Source: Chloroflexota bacterium
GTDB lineage: Bacteria > Chloroflexota > Dehalococcoidia > Lucifugimonadales > Lucifugimonadaceae
Length of the DNA stretch: 64,000 nucleotides
Assembly: GCA_018650845.1 (NCBI GenBank)
Contig: JABIFF010000002.1
Span: 119,491 to 183,490, forward strand
Direction: 5' to 3'
Shown: one piece after another, positions 7,897 through 17,355 of the stretch
Layout of the letters: every line of letters begins with the position of its first letter
How positions within the stretch are numbered: position 1 is the first letter of the stretch
Made by a program: the position numbers and the translations under genes
Notes under the pieces: generated by a model
Databases searched by the model: none
What the model saw: only the letters and a program-made list of their open reading frames with translations
What the model was told of the DNA's origin: nothing

Positions 7897-10596
7897 ATGT
7901 CAGCCACTTCGAATTCATCTGCAAGCTCAGCCGTAAAAGGCGGAGCTAACGCGCCCTCGGAAAGTAAGGCCACAGGCAACGCCAAGGGCAAGAAGAAGAA
8001 AACTCCCGCTGGTAAGAAAATATCGCCGGGACGTCGGCAGTTTCTAGAATTCAAGGCGAAATACCCCGATTCGCTGCTGCTAATCAGAATGGGCGACTTT
8101 TACGAAGCCTTCGATGATGATGCCCACACTCTCTCGAAAGTCCTCGGCATCGCCCTCACCTCACGTGAATCAGGCGCCGGTGGCAAAGCTCCACTTGCCG
8201 GTATTCCGTACCACGCCCTCGATAATCATCTTGGAACTCTGGTTGCTGCCGGTCTGAAAATTGCGATTGCAGAACAGACCAGTGACCCCGCAAAATCTCG
8301 CGGCTTAGTCGAACGTGCGGTTGTACGAGTCGTAACCCCGGGAACGGTGATCGAACCTGCGCTTCTCGATCAAACGACGAACAACTACCTCGCAGCCGCC
8401 GTTAGCGATGGTGAACGGGCGGGTCTCGCTTATGTCGATATCTCAACCAGCACGTTCGTCACCGGGGAATTCCCCGTATCCGACCTAAAAGACGAACTTC
8501 TAAGGCTTTCACCCGCTGAATTGATCGCCGACCAAACTTCCCTCGATCTGCTTCAAATCGATTCTGACCAAGATCAGGCGATGGCGGTGCGATCGCTCGA
8601 CGAAACTCGGCTCGATACTGAACTATCGGGTGCGAGGCTGAAAGATCATTTCAAAGTAAAAACGCTCGAAGCCTTTGGTTGCGAAAAGATGCCGTTAGCA
8701 ATCGTGGCGGCATCTTCTGTGCTCGATTTCGTCGCCGATACGCAATTTGGTGCAATACCGCAGCTAACTTCCCTTCGTACCGAATCAACCAATTCGTACA
8801 TGAAGCTAGACCAAAAGGCGCTGCGAGATCTTGAAGTATTTACTTCGTCGATTGGAAAGACGAACGCACCAACTCTTTTCCGAACGCTGAATTTCTCGAA
8901 GACTGCGATGGGAGCAAGAGCGCTTCGCTCATGGCTGAGCCGACCGTTGCTCGATCCCGACGATGTACAACGCCGACAGGAAGTTGTTACGGCCTTCTTC
9001 GATGATCAAAGCTCTCGTTCGAGAATCCAAGGACTCCTAGGTCAGGTATCCGATCTTGAACGTCTGACGAATCGGGTACGGACTAATACTGCAACTCCAC
9101 GCGATCTAGCATCGCTGCGCACTGGCTTAGTGGTCATTCCTGAACTACTGCAGGCACTCCCTGAGCAAGTAGTTCCCGGCGGAGCAGTGGTCGGGAAATT
9201 GCATTCTTCTACCGAAGCTGTTGAGCTGCTGAACGCCGCAATCCCCGATGAACCATCGGTGACAGTCGGCGATGGTGGTGCGATTCGAGAAGGGTTCCAT
9301 GCTGAACTCGATGAAGTCCGGTCGCTATCAGGAGATGCTCGATCAAGCATCGCATCCCTTGAAGCCGACCATCGTGAAACAACCGGAATCAAGGGCCTCA
9401 AAATCGGATACAACCGAGTATTTGGCTACTACCTCGAAGTAAGCAAAACTAACGCTCACTTAGTACCCGACAGCTTTGAACGGCGCCAAACTCTGGTGAA
9501 TGGCGAGCGATTCATCACACCTCAGCTAAAAGAGCTTGAGTCGAAGATCCTCACAGCCCGCGATCGCATCAGCGAGCTTGAACGCGAGATATTCCGACGG
9601 GTTTGTGCCGAAGTTGCTGTTCACGGCGAGCGAATAATGGAAACCGCTAGCGCACTTGGAACGCTCGATGCGCTGGTGTCGATGTCTCAGGCGGCAGCAG
9701 AGAACGGCTGGGTGCGCCCGTTGGTCGATGACGACACTGTGCTCGAAATTGAGGGTGGACGCCATCCTGTTGTCGAATCTGCGCTCGGACCGGGTCGATT
9801 CGTTCCGAACGATCTCGATCTTTCCAATTCCGATCGACAAGTAATGATCATTACTGGTCCGAACATGTCCGGTAAGTCGACGTATATCCGACAAGCGGCT
9901 GTTCTGGTGCTCATGGCGCAGGTTGGCAGCTTCATACCAGCCTCCAAGGCTCGAATTGGTGTTGTGGATCGCATATTCACCCGTGCGGGCCTCTCTGACG
10001 ATATTTCAGGTGGTCAATCGACATTCATGGTTGAGATGGTCGAGACTGCTTCGATTCTGAATCAGGCGACCAGCCGATCTCTAGCTGTACTAGATGAAAT
10101 CGGTCGGGGTACTTCGACTTACGATGGATTGGCCATTGCTCGATCAGTCGCAGAGCATATTCACAACTCACCAAAATTGGGCTGCAAAACGCTGTTCGCC
10201 ACTCACTATCACGAGATGACTCAGCTGGCGGACTTACTGCCGCGTGCTCACAACTCGCGTGTGGCGGTGGCTGAAGAAGCTGGGGAAGTGGTGTTCCTGC
10301 ATCAGATCGTTCCAGGTGGAGCCGATCGATCGTACGGAGTTCACGTTGCTCGTTTGGCAGGAATGCCCGGCGCTGTGGTGAGTCGAGCGTGGGATTTGCT
10401 TGATGAACTGGAAAATGGCTCGAAATCAAGCTCCAAACCGGCCGGGTATCAACTGCAAATGCCGTTTGGCGATCAACAGGCAAGCAATGAGACTCTCGAA
10501 GAGTTGAAAGAGCTAGATGTCGCCAACTTGACTCCGCTTGAGGCGATCAACGCTTTGTTCAAGCTTCAAGAGCAAGCCAAGCGCACTGACGACTAG
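7897..10596 (+). CDS. mutS: DNA mismatch repair protein MutS
   Basis: An 899-residue mismatch-recognition ATPase. After a Lys-rich low-complexity tail of about 40 residues comes the mismatch-binding domain with MGDFYEAF; Phe68 and Glu70 are the wedge residues that contact the mispair. The C-terminal ATPase has Walker A GPNMSGKST (about 654-662), STFMVEM and the Walker B region LAVLDEIGRGTSTYDG, followed by TLFATHYHEM. All parts of a full-length MutS1 are present. It pairs with MutL, which is not in this window. It stands 51 bp after the preceding gene, in the same direction. Confidence 0.97.
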   Translation: MSATSNSSASSAVKGGANAPSESKATGNAKGKKKKTPAGKKISPGRRQFLEFKAKYPDSLLLIRMGDFYEAFDDDAHTLSKVLGIALTSRESGAGGKAPLAGIPYHALDNHLGTLVAAGLKIAIAEQTSDPAKSRGLVERAVVRVVTPGTVIEPALLDQTTNNYLAAAVSDGERAGLAYVDISTSTFVTGEFPVSDLKDELLRLSPAELIADQTSLDLLQIDSDQDQAMAVRSLDETRLDTELSGARLKDHFKVKTLEAFGCEKMPLAIVAASSVLDFVADTQFGAIPQLTSLRTESTNSYMKLDQKALRDLEVFTSSIGKTNAPTLFRTLNFSKTAMGARALRSWLSRPLLDPDDVQRRQEVVTAFFDDQSSRSRIQGLLGQVSDLERLTNRVRTNTATPRDLASLRTGLVVIPELLQALPEQVVPGGAVVGKLHSSTEAVELLNAAIPDEPSVTVGDGGAIREGFHAELDEVRSLSGDARSSIASLEADHRETTGIKGLKIGYNRVFGYYLEVSKTNAHLVPDSFERRQTLVNGERFITPQLKELESKILTARDRISELEREIFRRVCAEVAVHGERIMETASALGTLDALVSMSQAAAENGWVRPLVDDDTVLEIEGGRHPVVESALGPGRFVPNDLDLSNSDRQVMIITGPNMSGKSTYIRQAAVLVLMAQVGSFIPASKARIGVVDRIFTRAGLSDDISGGQSTFMVEMVETASILNQATSRSLAVLDEIGRGTSTYDGLAIARSVAEHIHNSPKLGCKTLFATHYHEMTQLADLLPRAHNSRVAVAEEAGEVVFLHQIVPGGADRSYGVHVARLAGMPGAVVSRAWDLLDELENGSKSSSKPAGYQLQMPFGDQQASNETLEELKELDVANLTPLEAINALFKLQEQAKRTDD

Positions 10597-10714
10597 TTTC
10601 GTCGGTTTTCAATATTTTCTTGTGGTGTTCCGGTTTTAACTGGTTATTCGTTGTAGGATGCCCCGAACTTCTCTGTGGTCACATTAGATCGAGACTAAAT
10701 ATTCGGAGGCTGGA

Positions 10715-11785
10715 ATGGAACTGGGCTTCTTCACAATGCCCTTGCACCCACCTGGTGCAAATCACGCCGATACGCTTGAAGCTGATCTCAAACAGCTGGT
10801 GTATCTCGATGAACTTGGGTATTCCGAGGCGTGGATAGGCGAGCACTACACGGCTGAGTGGGAAAACATTCCGGCTCCGGATCTTCTGATTGCACAAGCG
10901 CTTGGCGTTACTTCCCAGATTCGACTGGGTACCGGCGTTACGTGCATGCCCAACCACAATCCGTTCTACATTGCGCACCGGATCGCCCAGCTCGACCAGA
11001 TGGCACGCGGGAGAATCAACTGGGGAGTTGGCTCGGGAGGCTTTCCGGGCGATCTTCACGTGAACGGGTTTGATCCTCGCTCTGGCGACAACCGAGAGAT
11101 GACTCGTCAGGCTGTCGATCTTGTTCTCCAACTGTGGAAAGACCCGAAACCGGGGAACTACAAGAGTAAATGGTGGGATTTCAATATCCCCGAACCCGAA
11201 GACGATATTGCACTGAGAATGCATCTCAAGCCGTTTCAAGATCCTCACCCGCCAATTGGAGTTGCTGGCGTCTCTCCTAAGTCAGAAACGCTGACTATGG
11301 CAGGAGAACGGGGTTGGCTGCCTATGAGCATCAACTTCGTTCCTGAACAGATGTTGGTTTCCCACTGGTCTGCAGTAGAAGCGGGGGCAACGAACGCTGG
11401 GAAGACTGCAGATCGTTCGAACTGGCGAATCGCTCGAGAAGTGATGGTTGCCGATTCCAGTGCTGAAGCTCGTAAACAGGCTCTGACGGGGACTTTGGCA
11501 CGAGATATGGAAGGCTATTTCCTGAAGCTCCTACCTCGTTCGAAGATGATGGGACTTCTTAAGATTGATCCGAATATGCCGGATTCAGACGTGACGGTCG
11601 AATACTTGGTCGACAACATCTTCATTGTTGGTTCGCCTGAAGAAGTGGCTGAAAAACTCGCTGCTCTCGATGAGGGTGTAGGTGGGTTTGGCACGCTGAT
11701 GGCGATGGGTCATGAGTGGGAACCTGAAGGATTCTGGAAGGAATCTATGGGACTACTCAAGCAAGAAGTAATGCCGAAGTTGTAA
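10715..11785 (+). CDS. LLM-class flavin-dependent monooxygenase
   Basis: A 356-residue luciferase-like (bacterial luciferase/LLM) oxidoreductase. MELGFFTMPLHPPG at the start, LDELGYSEAWIGEHYT, the IRLGTGV strand and the GRINWGVGSGGFPGD motif are typical of FMNH2-dependent TIM-barrel monooxygenases near the limonene and alkanal monooxygenase groups. These use a separate flavin reductase and O2 to oxidise organic substrates. A GGAGG-type ribosome site lies just upstream of the ATG. Expansion of this family is known from SAR202 Chloroflexota, where it has been linked to the breakdown of recalcitrant organic matter. The substrate here is unknown. Confidence 0.88.
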   Translation: MELGFFTMPLHPPGANHADTLEADLKQLVYLDELGYSEAWIGEHYTAEWENIPAPDLLIAQALGVTSQIRLGTGVTCMPNHNPFYIAHRIAQLDQMARGRINWGVGSGGFPGDLHVNGFDPRSGDNREMTRQAVDLVLQLWKDPKPGNYKSKWWDFNIPEPEDDIALRMHLKPFQDPHPPIGVAGVSPKSETLTMAGERGWLPMSINFVPEQMLVSHWSAVEAGATNAGKTADRSNWRIAREVMVADSSAEARKQALTGTLARDMEGYFLKLLPRSKMMGLLKIDPNMPDSDVTVEYLVDNIFIVGSPEEVAEKLAALDEGVGGFGTLMAMGHEWEPEGFWKESMGLLKQEVMPKL

Positions 11786-11996
11786 GCCTGCGTACTGGCG
11801 CTACATCTATCAGTCAGGGATTTATTTTGTATAGTCGAGTATGGACTGAGTCGACTCTGGGTGCCTCGGCTGCAGTGGTGCTGTGTCCCTTCGCTTGTCA
11901 GCAATAATCACCTAAAGCGGTGTGACTGGCACTCACGTTCTTAGGGTGAAAATGCTCCACACTTGAAGTCATTAACTGCCTCAAGATGAGAAGCAT

Positions 11997-12755
11997 ATGG
12001 AACCCGGACTCCTCGCAATACTCGGATTATTCGTCGGTGGCGTACTCAACGTCATCGTCGATCGCTCCCCTCCTCACGACTATGTCGACGGGGTAACGGC
12101 TCAAGGCGCTCGCCCGCGTTCGATCAAGTACTGGGAATGGCTGCCGTTTCTATCTGCGTACGGGGCGATGAAGAACTCAAGAGTCCCGTTTCCGAATCAC
12201 TGGTCTCGATACCCGCTGGTTGAACTCACATCTGCCGCGTTGTTTGGCATCGCCTGGTACCGAATATCGGACCCTACTTGGCTATTCGCAATCTCACTAA
12301 TCCTGATAGCGGTTCTTATCGCACTGTCGTTCATCGATTTTGAAACGACCTACCTGCCTGACGTACTTGTACTACCGGTACTCGTAGTAGGGCTTCTCGT
12401 CTCGTTCTTCATCCCAGATCGAGAGTGGTGGCAGGGATTAGCCGGCGCAGCAGCTGGTTACGCTGTGTTCTACCCGTTCGCATGGATAGGCGATCGCTTG
12501 AACAGGCCAGTAATGGGTTGGGGCGACGTGAAACTGTCGGCGGCGTTGGGAGCGATCTTAGGTTTGGCACCACTACTTCTCGGGTTGTATCTAGGAGTAT
12601 TGATTGGTGGATTTGTCGCCCTAATCGTCTACGCAGCACGCATATTTGGTTTCAATCGGGTGCTGATACCCTACGGTCCGTACTTGGTGGCTGGGGGAAT
12701 AGTCTCGATGTTGTATTTCCGAACGATTGCCGATTGGATTTCAACTCAACTCTAG
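11997..12755 (+). CDS. Prepilin peptidase (A24 family) lacking zinc cysteines
   Basis: A 252-residue membrane protein with about seven helices. The two catalytic aspartates of type IV prepilin peptidases are visible in SFIDFETTYLPDVL and in the GxGD motif GWGDVKLSAALG. The N-terminal part keeps GGVLNVIVDRSP and the PLVEL segment of PilD-type enzymes. However, the region between, where PilD has two CxxC pairs, contains no cysteine at all (KYWEWLPFLSAYGAMKNSRV). It probably processes type IV pilin-like or pseudopilin precursors. No pilin genes are in view. The ATG is followed 18 bp after its stop by the next gene, suggesting co-transcription. Confidence 0.85.
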   Translation: MEPGLLAILGLFVGGVLNVIVDRSPPHDYVDGVTAQGARPRSIKYWEWLPFLSAYGAMKNSRVPFPNHWSRYPLVELTSAALFGIAWYRISDPTWLFAISLILIAVLIALSFIDFETTYLPDVLVLPVLVVGLLVSFFIPDREWWQGLAGAAAGYAVFYPFAWIGDRLNRPVMGWGDVKLSAALGAILGLAPLLLGLYLGVLIGGFVALIVYAARIFGFNRVLIPYGPYLVAGGIVSMLYFRTIADWISTQL

Positions 12756-12773
12756 GTGGGGTTTGTGTAACTA

Positions 12774-13397
12774 ATGGCGAAGATTGATGTAGTGCAGGTC
12801 GGGGTGCTCGCTACCAACTGTTACGTGCTCTACACACCGGGTGTTTCCGATTGTGTTGCGATCGATCCCGGAAGTGAGCCGGCCAAAATCATCGAATTTC
12901 TCGATTCGAAGCAACTGGCACCAAGCTGCATTCTTTCTACTCACGCACATGCAGATCACACAGGCGCTGCGGCAGCATTGGCTGATCGGTACGGCAGCAA
13001 GTTCATGATCGGTGCTGGAGACGTCATGGCCGCTGCTGAACAGCTCGGATGGTTGAAGAACATGCTTGGCGACTTCCAGGAACCTCCTGTGCCGTCTCAT
13101 GCGTTAGAGCACGGTGCTGTCGTCGAATGCGCTGGCTTCCAGATAGAAGTGCTATCAACTCCTGGGCATACTCAAGGCAGCAGTTCGTTTGTCGTTGAGG
13201 GGTATGTGTTCACTGGCGACACGTTATTTCGAGAGACAATCGGCAGATTTGATCTCTCCGACGGCGACGAGCACCAGGAGATAGCGAGTATCAAAAATAT
13301 ATTGTTCGCTCTCCCTGACGAGACAATCGTGCTTCCGGGCCATGGTCAATCGACCACGATCGGTCACGAGAAAGCCAACAACCGCTACGTTCGCTAA
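12774..13397 (+). CDS. Metallo-beta-lactamase-fold hydrolase (glyoxalase II-like)
   Basis: A 207-residue MBL-fold protein. The metal site STHAHADHTGAA (HxHxDH), a later STPGHTQGSSSF histidine, FTGDTLF aspartate and VLPGHGQSTTIG histidine are all present. The length and the TNCYVLY opening match the YcbL/hydroxyacylglutathione hydrolase-like group, which hydrolyse thioesters. It follows the prepilin peptidase by 18 bp and ends at a strong bidirectional terminator (13442-13477). The substrate cannot be assigned. Confidence 0.85.
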   Translation: MAKIDVVQVGVLATNCYVLYTPGVSDCVAIDPGSEPAKIIEFLDSKQLAPSCILSTHAHADHTGAAAALADRYGSKFMIGAGDVMAAAEQLGWLKNMLGDFQEPPVPSHALEHGAVVECAGFQIEVLSTPGHTQGSSSFVVEGYVFTGDTLFRETIGRFDLSDGDEHQEIASIKNILFALPDETIVLPGHGQSTTIGHEKANNRYVR

Positions 13398-13441
13398 CTC
13401 TGCTCGCTCGCTGAATACCGCAGCGAATTCCATCTGAACGC

Positions 13442-13477
13442 AGAAACGCCCGAGTCAATTACGACTCGGGCGTTTCT
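13442..13477. terminator. Bidirectional terminator between converging genes
   Basis: A perfect 15-bp stem, AGAAACGCCCGAGTC against GACTCGGGCGTTTCT with a 6-base loop, sits between the converging metallo-hydrolase and hppA genes. The stem starts and ends with A/T runs, so it can serve both strands. Confidence 0.85.
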
Positions 13478-13517
13478 ATTTAGCTATTAGAGCTTTCGAA
13501 AGCTTCTGAGCGGATCT

Positions 13518-15620
13518 CTATACGAATAGAGGGCCGAAGATCAGCGAAACGATAGCCATGAGCTTGAGAAGGATGTTGATCGCAGGACCAGAGGTGTCCT
13601 TGAAGGGGTCACCAACTGTGTCACCGGTCACAGCAGCAGCGTGGGTGTCTGAACCCTTACCACCGAAGTTCCCGAGTTCAACGAATTTCTTAGCGTTGTC
13701 CCATGCACCACCAGCGTTAGCCATGAAGATGGCCAGCAGAAATCCAGAGACGATCGAACCGGCGAGCATGCCACCAAGAGCAGCTGCACCCATCAACGCA
13801 CCAATAGCGATTGGAGCGACGATAGCGATGAGGCCAGGAACGATCATTGCCTTGAGAGAACCTTCAGTGCTGATAGCAACTGCTCGAGCGGCATCGGGCT
13901 TCACGCCTTCTTTACCTTCTCGAAGTCCAGGGATCTCTCGGAACTGACGTCGAACTTCTTCGATCATTTCAGCCGCAGCTGTACCAACAGCCTGCATTGT
14001 CAGACCTGAGAACACGAACGGCAGTAGACCACCGATGATCGTCCCCATCAGAACCCTAGGGTTTAGCAGGTCGAGTTCGGTGATACCAGTTGCGAAAGCG
14101 TATGCCACTAGAAGGGCCAGAGCCGTAAGCACGGCCGATCCGATGGCGAAACCCTTACCTGTAGCCGCAGTTGTGTTTCCAAGTGCGTCTAGAGCGTCTG
14201 TGCGCTCTCGAACTTCAGGGTCGAGGTGAGCCTGCTCGGCAATACCACCAGCGTTGTCGGCCACAGGACCGTAAGCGTCAGTAGCAAGAGTGATACCCAG
14301 AGTGGATAGCATTCCAACTGCAGCGAGACCAATTCCGTAGAGACCAGCAAGTTCGTTTGCAACGAAGATACCAACTACGATCGCAATCGCAGGGATAACC
14401 GTGCTGTAGAGACCAACCGATAGACCAGCGATGATCGTTGAAGGGTGACCCGTCTCAGATTGCTGAGCGATCCACTTCACTGGGTTGAATTCCTTACCGA
14501 AGATCTTGAGACCTTCGTAAGAGGTGAACCATTCGGTTGAAGTTCCGATCACCTGACCAACGACGATACCGGTGACTACGACCCAGAAGAGATCGAAGCT
14601 GAGGTTGTCGTTCATGTTGATGTAGATACCCGTTCCGATGAGGGAAAGGATTCCAGCTCCGAAAATTCCGTAACGGAGAGTCCAGAGTAGTTTGCCCATA
14701 TCGGCGTCATCGCCAGTACGAACGAGGAACATACCGACGATCGAAGAAAGGATTCCGATACCGGCGATAACCAGTGGCAAAACTGCCTTAGATGCGTCGA
14801 CCTGGAACGTCTCGGCAGTCACAACACCAGTTGCGCTTACTGCGAAGAAGGCCAGCGAGATCGTAGCGATGATAGAACCAACGTACGATTCGAAGAGGTC
14901 GGCACCCATGCCAGCTACGTCACCAACGTTGTCACCAACGTTGTCGGCAATAACAGCAGGGTTGCGAGGGTCGTCTTCATCAAGACCAGCCTCGACCTTA
15001 CCTACAAGGTCAGCTCCAACGTCGGCGGCTTTGGTGAAGATACCGCCACCCACACGTGCGAACAGTGCGATTGACGATGCTCCGAAACCGAAACCAGCGA
15101 TTACGTTAGGGTTTTCGAAGAGCAACCATAGTGCTGACACACCGATGATGCCGATTCCGACAACTGTGAGTCCCATTACTGCGCCGGTGCTGAACGCAAC
15201 CTGTAGTGCTTTGTTAAGACCCGTCTGTGCAGCAGTAGCGGTTCGGGTGTTACCTCGAACAGCGATGCTCATACCGATGAATCCTGCAAGAGCAGAACCA
15301 ATTGCACCAAAAATGTACGCGATAGCTGTCCATGGACCTTCAGAGGTCATGGCGCCACCTTCACTAAGTGAGGCAATTTTGTCGTTGTCGAGGATGTTGT
15401 AGTCGATGAACAGTGCCAGGATCACAAATATGATCGCAACGAACACGGCAAGGATTGAATATTCCTTACGTATGAACGCTGATGATCCTTCCTGAATTAG
15501 ATCACCAATAGCTCGAACTTCATCGTTGCCTTGGGATTGCTTCAGCACTCGCATGGCGAGTAGGCCGGCGGCTACTAGGCCGACGACTCCTGCTGCAATT
15601 GCAAGCAAGATCGATTCCAT
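13518..15620 (-). CDS. hppA: Membrane-bound ion-pumping pyrophosphatase
   Basis: A 700-residue integral membrane pyrophosphatase that couples PPi hydrolysis to H+ or Na+ export. The substrate-binding motif DVGADLVGKVE and the following DNVGDNVGDVAGMGADLFESY are complete. The motif GNTTAATGKG has Ala and Gly at the positions that are Lys and Thr-like in the K+-independent class, so this should be the K+-dependent type. Whether it pumps Na+ or H+ cannot be fixed by eye. The ATG has GGAG eight bases upstream. The leader contains an intrinsic terminator (15635-15679) just before the ribosome site, pointing to attenuation. Confidence 0.96.
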   Translation of the reverse strand: MESILLAIAAGVVGLVAAGLLAMRVLKQSQGNDEVRAIGDLIQEGSSAFIRKEYSILAVFVAIIFVILALFIDYNILDNDKIASLSEGGAMTSEGPWTAIAYIFGAIGSALAGFIGMSIAVRGNTRTATAAQTGLNKALQVAFSTGAVMGLTVVGIGIIGVSALWLLFENPNVIAGFGFGASSIALFARVGGGIFTKAADVGADLVGKVEAGLDEDDPRNPAVIADNVGDNVGDVAGMGADLFESYVGSIIATISLAFFAVSATGVVTAETFQVDASKAVLPLVIAGIGILSSIVGMFLVRTGDDADMGKLLWTLRYGIFGAGILSLIGTGIYINMNDNLSFDLFWVVVTGIVVGQVIGTSTEWFTSYEGLKIFGKEFNPVKWIAQQSETGHPSTIIAGLSVGLYSTVIPAIAIVVGIFVANELAGLYGIGLAAVGMLSTLGITLATDAYGPVADNAGGIAEQAHLDPEVRERTDALDALGNTTAATGKGFAIGSAVLTALALLVAYAFATGITELDLLNPRVLMGTIIGGLLPFVFSGLTMQAVGTAAAEMIEEVRRQFREIPGLREGKEGVKPDAARAVAISTEGSLKAMIVPGLIAIVAPIAIGALMGAAALGGMLAGSIVSGFLLAIFMANAGGAWDNAKKFVELGNFGGKGSDTHAAAVTGDTVGDPFKDTSGPAINILLKLMAIVSLIFGPLFV

Positions 15621-15634
15621 TTAGATATCTCCGC

Positions 15635-15679
15635 AAAAAAACCTCCCGTTTGCAGCAATTCAAGTTGCGAAAGGAAGGT
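15635..15679 (-). promoter_or_regulatory. Intrinsic terminator in the hppA leader (attenuator candidate)
   Basis: Read on the minus strand, ACCTTCC (15679-15673) pairs with GGGAGGT (15647-15641), with further TTT/AAA and GCAA/TTGC pairs inside. The stem runs straight into seven T residues (15641-15635), and the ribosome site GCGGAG follows. No minus-strand gene ends just upstream, so this terminator sits inside the leader of hppA itself. Such placement is typical of attenuators and riboswitch expression platforms. Confidence 0.6.
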
Positions 15680-16357
15680 CTGTATTAAAAGTTGGTAACT
15701 GCGAATGCCGGTTACTTTCACATTTCGAAATCGTTCCGGCTTCACCCAACCTTAGGTTGACTAGTGAATGCTAGCGTCGGCGTATATCGCAGTCAACGAA
15801 ACTCACGACTGATTACGACGATTGAAACCGTATTGATTACTCTGATTGAGTGTTTCTCGAGTTTACTCGGAACCGTGTGGGATGCTGGGTTGCCTAGAAC
15901 CGAAATCACTCATACCTGCTGAATCTATGACGGGGTGGCTCTGGGGAATACGGCCTGAATGAAAGTCGCGTAAACCGTCATGATCGCAGCCGAGGAGAAG
16001 GCGGTTTCTGGACCATTTTGGCGACAGCAAATTGCCTTCATAAACCGCGAGTGGGCATTGGTTTTAAGAGGGATATGCAAACGAACAACACCGGATGTTG
16101 ACCCAAGTACTAGATAACTTGCGCTAGAGACTTCTGTTGCTGGATTAGCAGTCTGAGCAAGTTGATTCAGTTAGCTCGACTATACTGGTAATCGGCAGTA
16201 CGACGTGCTAGTTGCGATTCGGATTAGTCTTGGAAAGTCATGATCTGTCCTAGACCTGGCATTGCTACTCGATCAGCAGTTTGAGTATTCCTATAACCTG
16301 CGCCTTGCGTCTTCTACGTACGCATTATCCACGTTCAAGTTCAGGAGTAATTGCTCA
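15680..16357. other. Long divergent intergenic region with folded hppA leader
   Basis: About 680 bp between hppA and the cyclase-family gene has no convincing open frame. The hppA-proximal 100 bases, on the minus strand, hold several small self-pairing elements: CAACCTAAGGTTG, ATTTCGAAAT inside a GCCGG/CCGGC stem, and a GTAAC/GTTAC pair that competes with it. I could not match it to the fluoride, c-di-AMP, cobalamin or glycine riboswitch consensus. The rest should hold two divergent promoters; I could not pick convincing boxes. Confidence 0.4.
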
Positions 16358-17302
16358 ATGACCGTCAACTGGCCTTCTCAAGATGATCTGCTGAAATGGT
16401 TGAAGTCTGATCTCAACAACTGGGACAGGTGGGGTAAAGACGATCAAAAAGGCACGCTGAACCATCTTTCGAGTGAAAAAACACTACAGGCTCTGAGTTT
16501 GGTTTCAGAAGGAGTGACCGTGAGCTGTGCTCGCCCGATCGACTTTGTTGCATCTGTAGACGTTCCAAAGCCTCCGCAGCACTTCATGGTTACCGCTGGA
16601 GATCGCTATCGAAAGGGAGAAGGCGTCGATCGGCAAGTAGCGATGGACTACTTTGGTCTGATTTTCCATGGTCACACTGTTACCCACATCGATAGTCTCG
16701 CTCACTTCTTCTGGGACGGCGAAACGTACAACGGCCGACCGTCGAGCGTTGTGTCAGTTCAAGATGGCGCTACTGAGTTCGATGTGATGGCCGCTACCGG
16801 CGGAATTATCACAAAAGGTGTACTCGTTGACGCTCCTCTACTGAGAGGAGTTGACTACATCGAACGTGGAGACGGCGTTGGGCGTGCTGATATCGAAGCC
16901 GCTGAACGTGAGCACGGGGTGAAAGTAGAGCAGGGCGATGTGCTATTGCTTCGTACAGGGCAATTAGGCCAACGAGAAGTAACAGGACCAGTAGACGTGA
17001 ACGTGGGCGGTTCTTCGGGGCCATCTCCCGACATACTGCCTCTGCTGCACGAGAGGGGAGTGGCAGTAATGGGATCTGATACTGGAAATGATGTCGGTCC
17101 AAACCCATACGAACGCTTCTCAAACCCAGTTCATCAGGTTGGAATAGTCGGATTAGGTCTGTGGATACTCGACAACGCCTGGCTGGATGATCTGGCCGAA
17201 GAGTGCAAGAAGCGTGGGAAGTGGGAGTTTATGATCTCGATCCTGCCGTTGAAGATGCCTACGGTTACTGGATCGCCAGTGAACCCAATGGTGATGTTCT
17301 AA
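16358..17302 (+). CDS. Cyclase-family metal-dependent hydrolase (kynurenine formamidase-like)
   Basis: A 314-residue protein of the PF04199 cyclase family. FHGHTVTHIDSLAHFFWDG is the metal-binding motif HxxTHxDxxxHF, and GDVLLLRTG plus SPDILPLLHERGVAVMGSDTGNDV are the further conserved parts. Relatives hydrolyse N-formylkynurenine, isatin or cyclic imides. The ATG at 16358 is chosen over a TTG 96 bases up because GGAG lies ten bases before it and the family begins near this point. It stands alone. The substrate is unknown. Confidence 0.85.
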   Translation: MTVNWPSQDDLLKWLKSDLNNWDRWGKDDQKGTLNHLSSEKTLQALSLVSEGVTVSCARPIDFVASVDVPKPPQHFMVTAGDRYRKGEGVDRQVAMDYFGLIFHGHTVTHIDSLAHFFWDGETYNGRPSSVVSVQDGATEFDVMAATGGIITKGVLVDAPLLRGVDYIERGDGVGRADIEAAEREHGVKVEQGDVLLLRTGQLGQREVTGPVDVNVGGSSGPSPDILPLLHERGVAVMGSDTGNDVGPNPYERFSNPVHQVGIVGLGLWILDNAWLDDLAEECKKRGKWEFMISILPLKMPTVTGSPVNPMVMF

Positions 17303-17314
17303 AGCACCATTGGG
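17284..17314 (+). terminator. Stem-loop overlapping the stop codon of the cyclase gene
   Basis: CCCAATGGTG (17284-17293) pairs perfectly with CACCATTGGG (17305-17314); the TAA stop lies in the loop. It is followed by CTTTGC rather than a long T tract, so it is a weak intrinsic terminator or an mRNA-end stabiliser. Confidence 0.5.
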
Positions 17315-17326
17315 CTTTGCAACGTC

Positions 17327-17350
17327 AATAGTCGAGTATACTCGACTATT
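17327..17350. promoter_or_regulatory. Perfect 24-bp palindrome between converging genes
   Basis: AATAGTCGAGTA followed by its exact reverse complement TACTCGACTATT. The half-site TAGTCGAGTA or its complement also occurs near 11832 and 16173. The palindrome lies between the ends of the cyclase and yraN genes. It may be a protein-binding site or a termination structure. Confidence 0.4.
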
Positions 17351-17355
17351 GGGTG

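Noticed and set aside
15680..15800. Known riboswitch (fluoride, c-di-AMP, cobalamin, glycine) in the hppA leader
   Set aside because: I could not find the conserved core bases of any of these classes on the minus strand.
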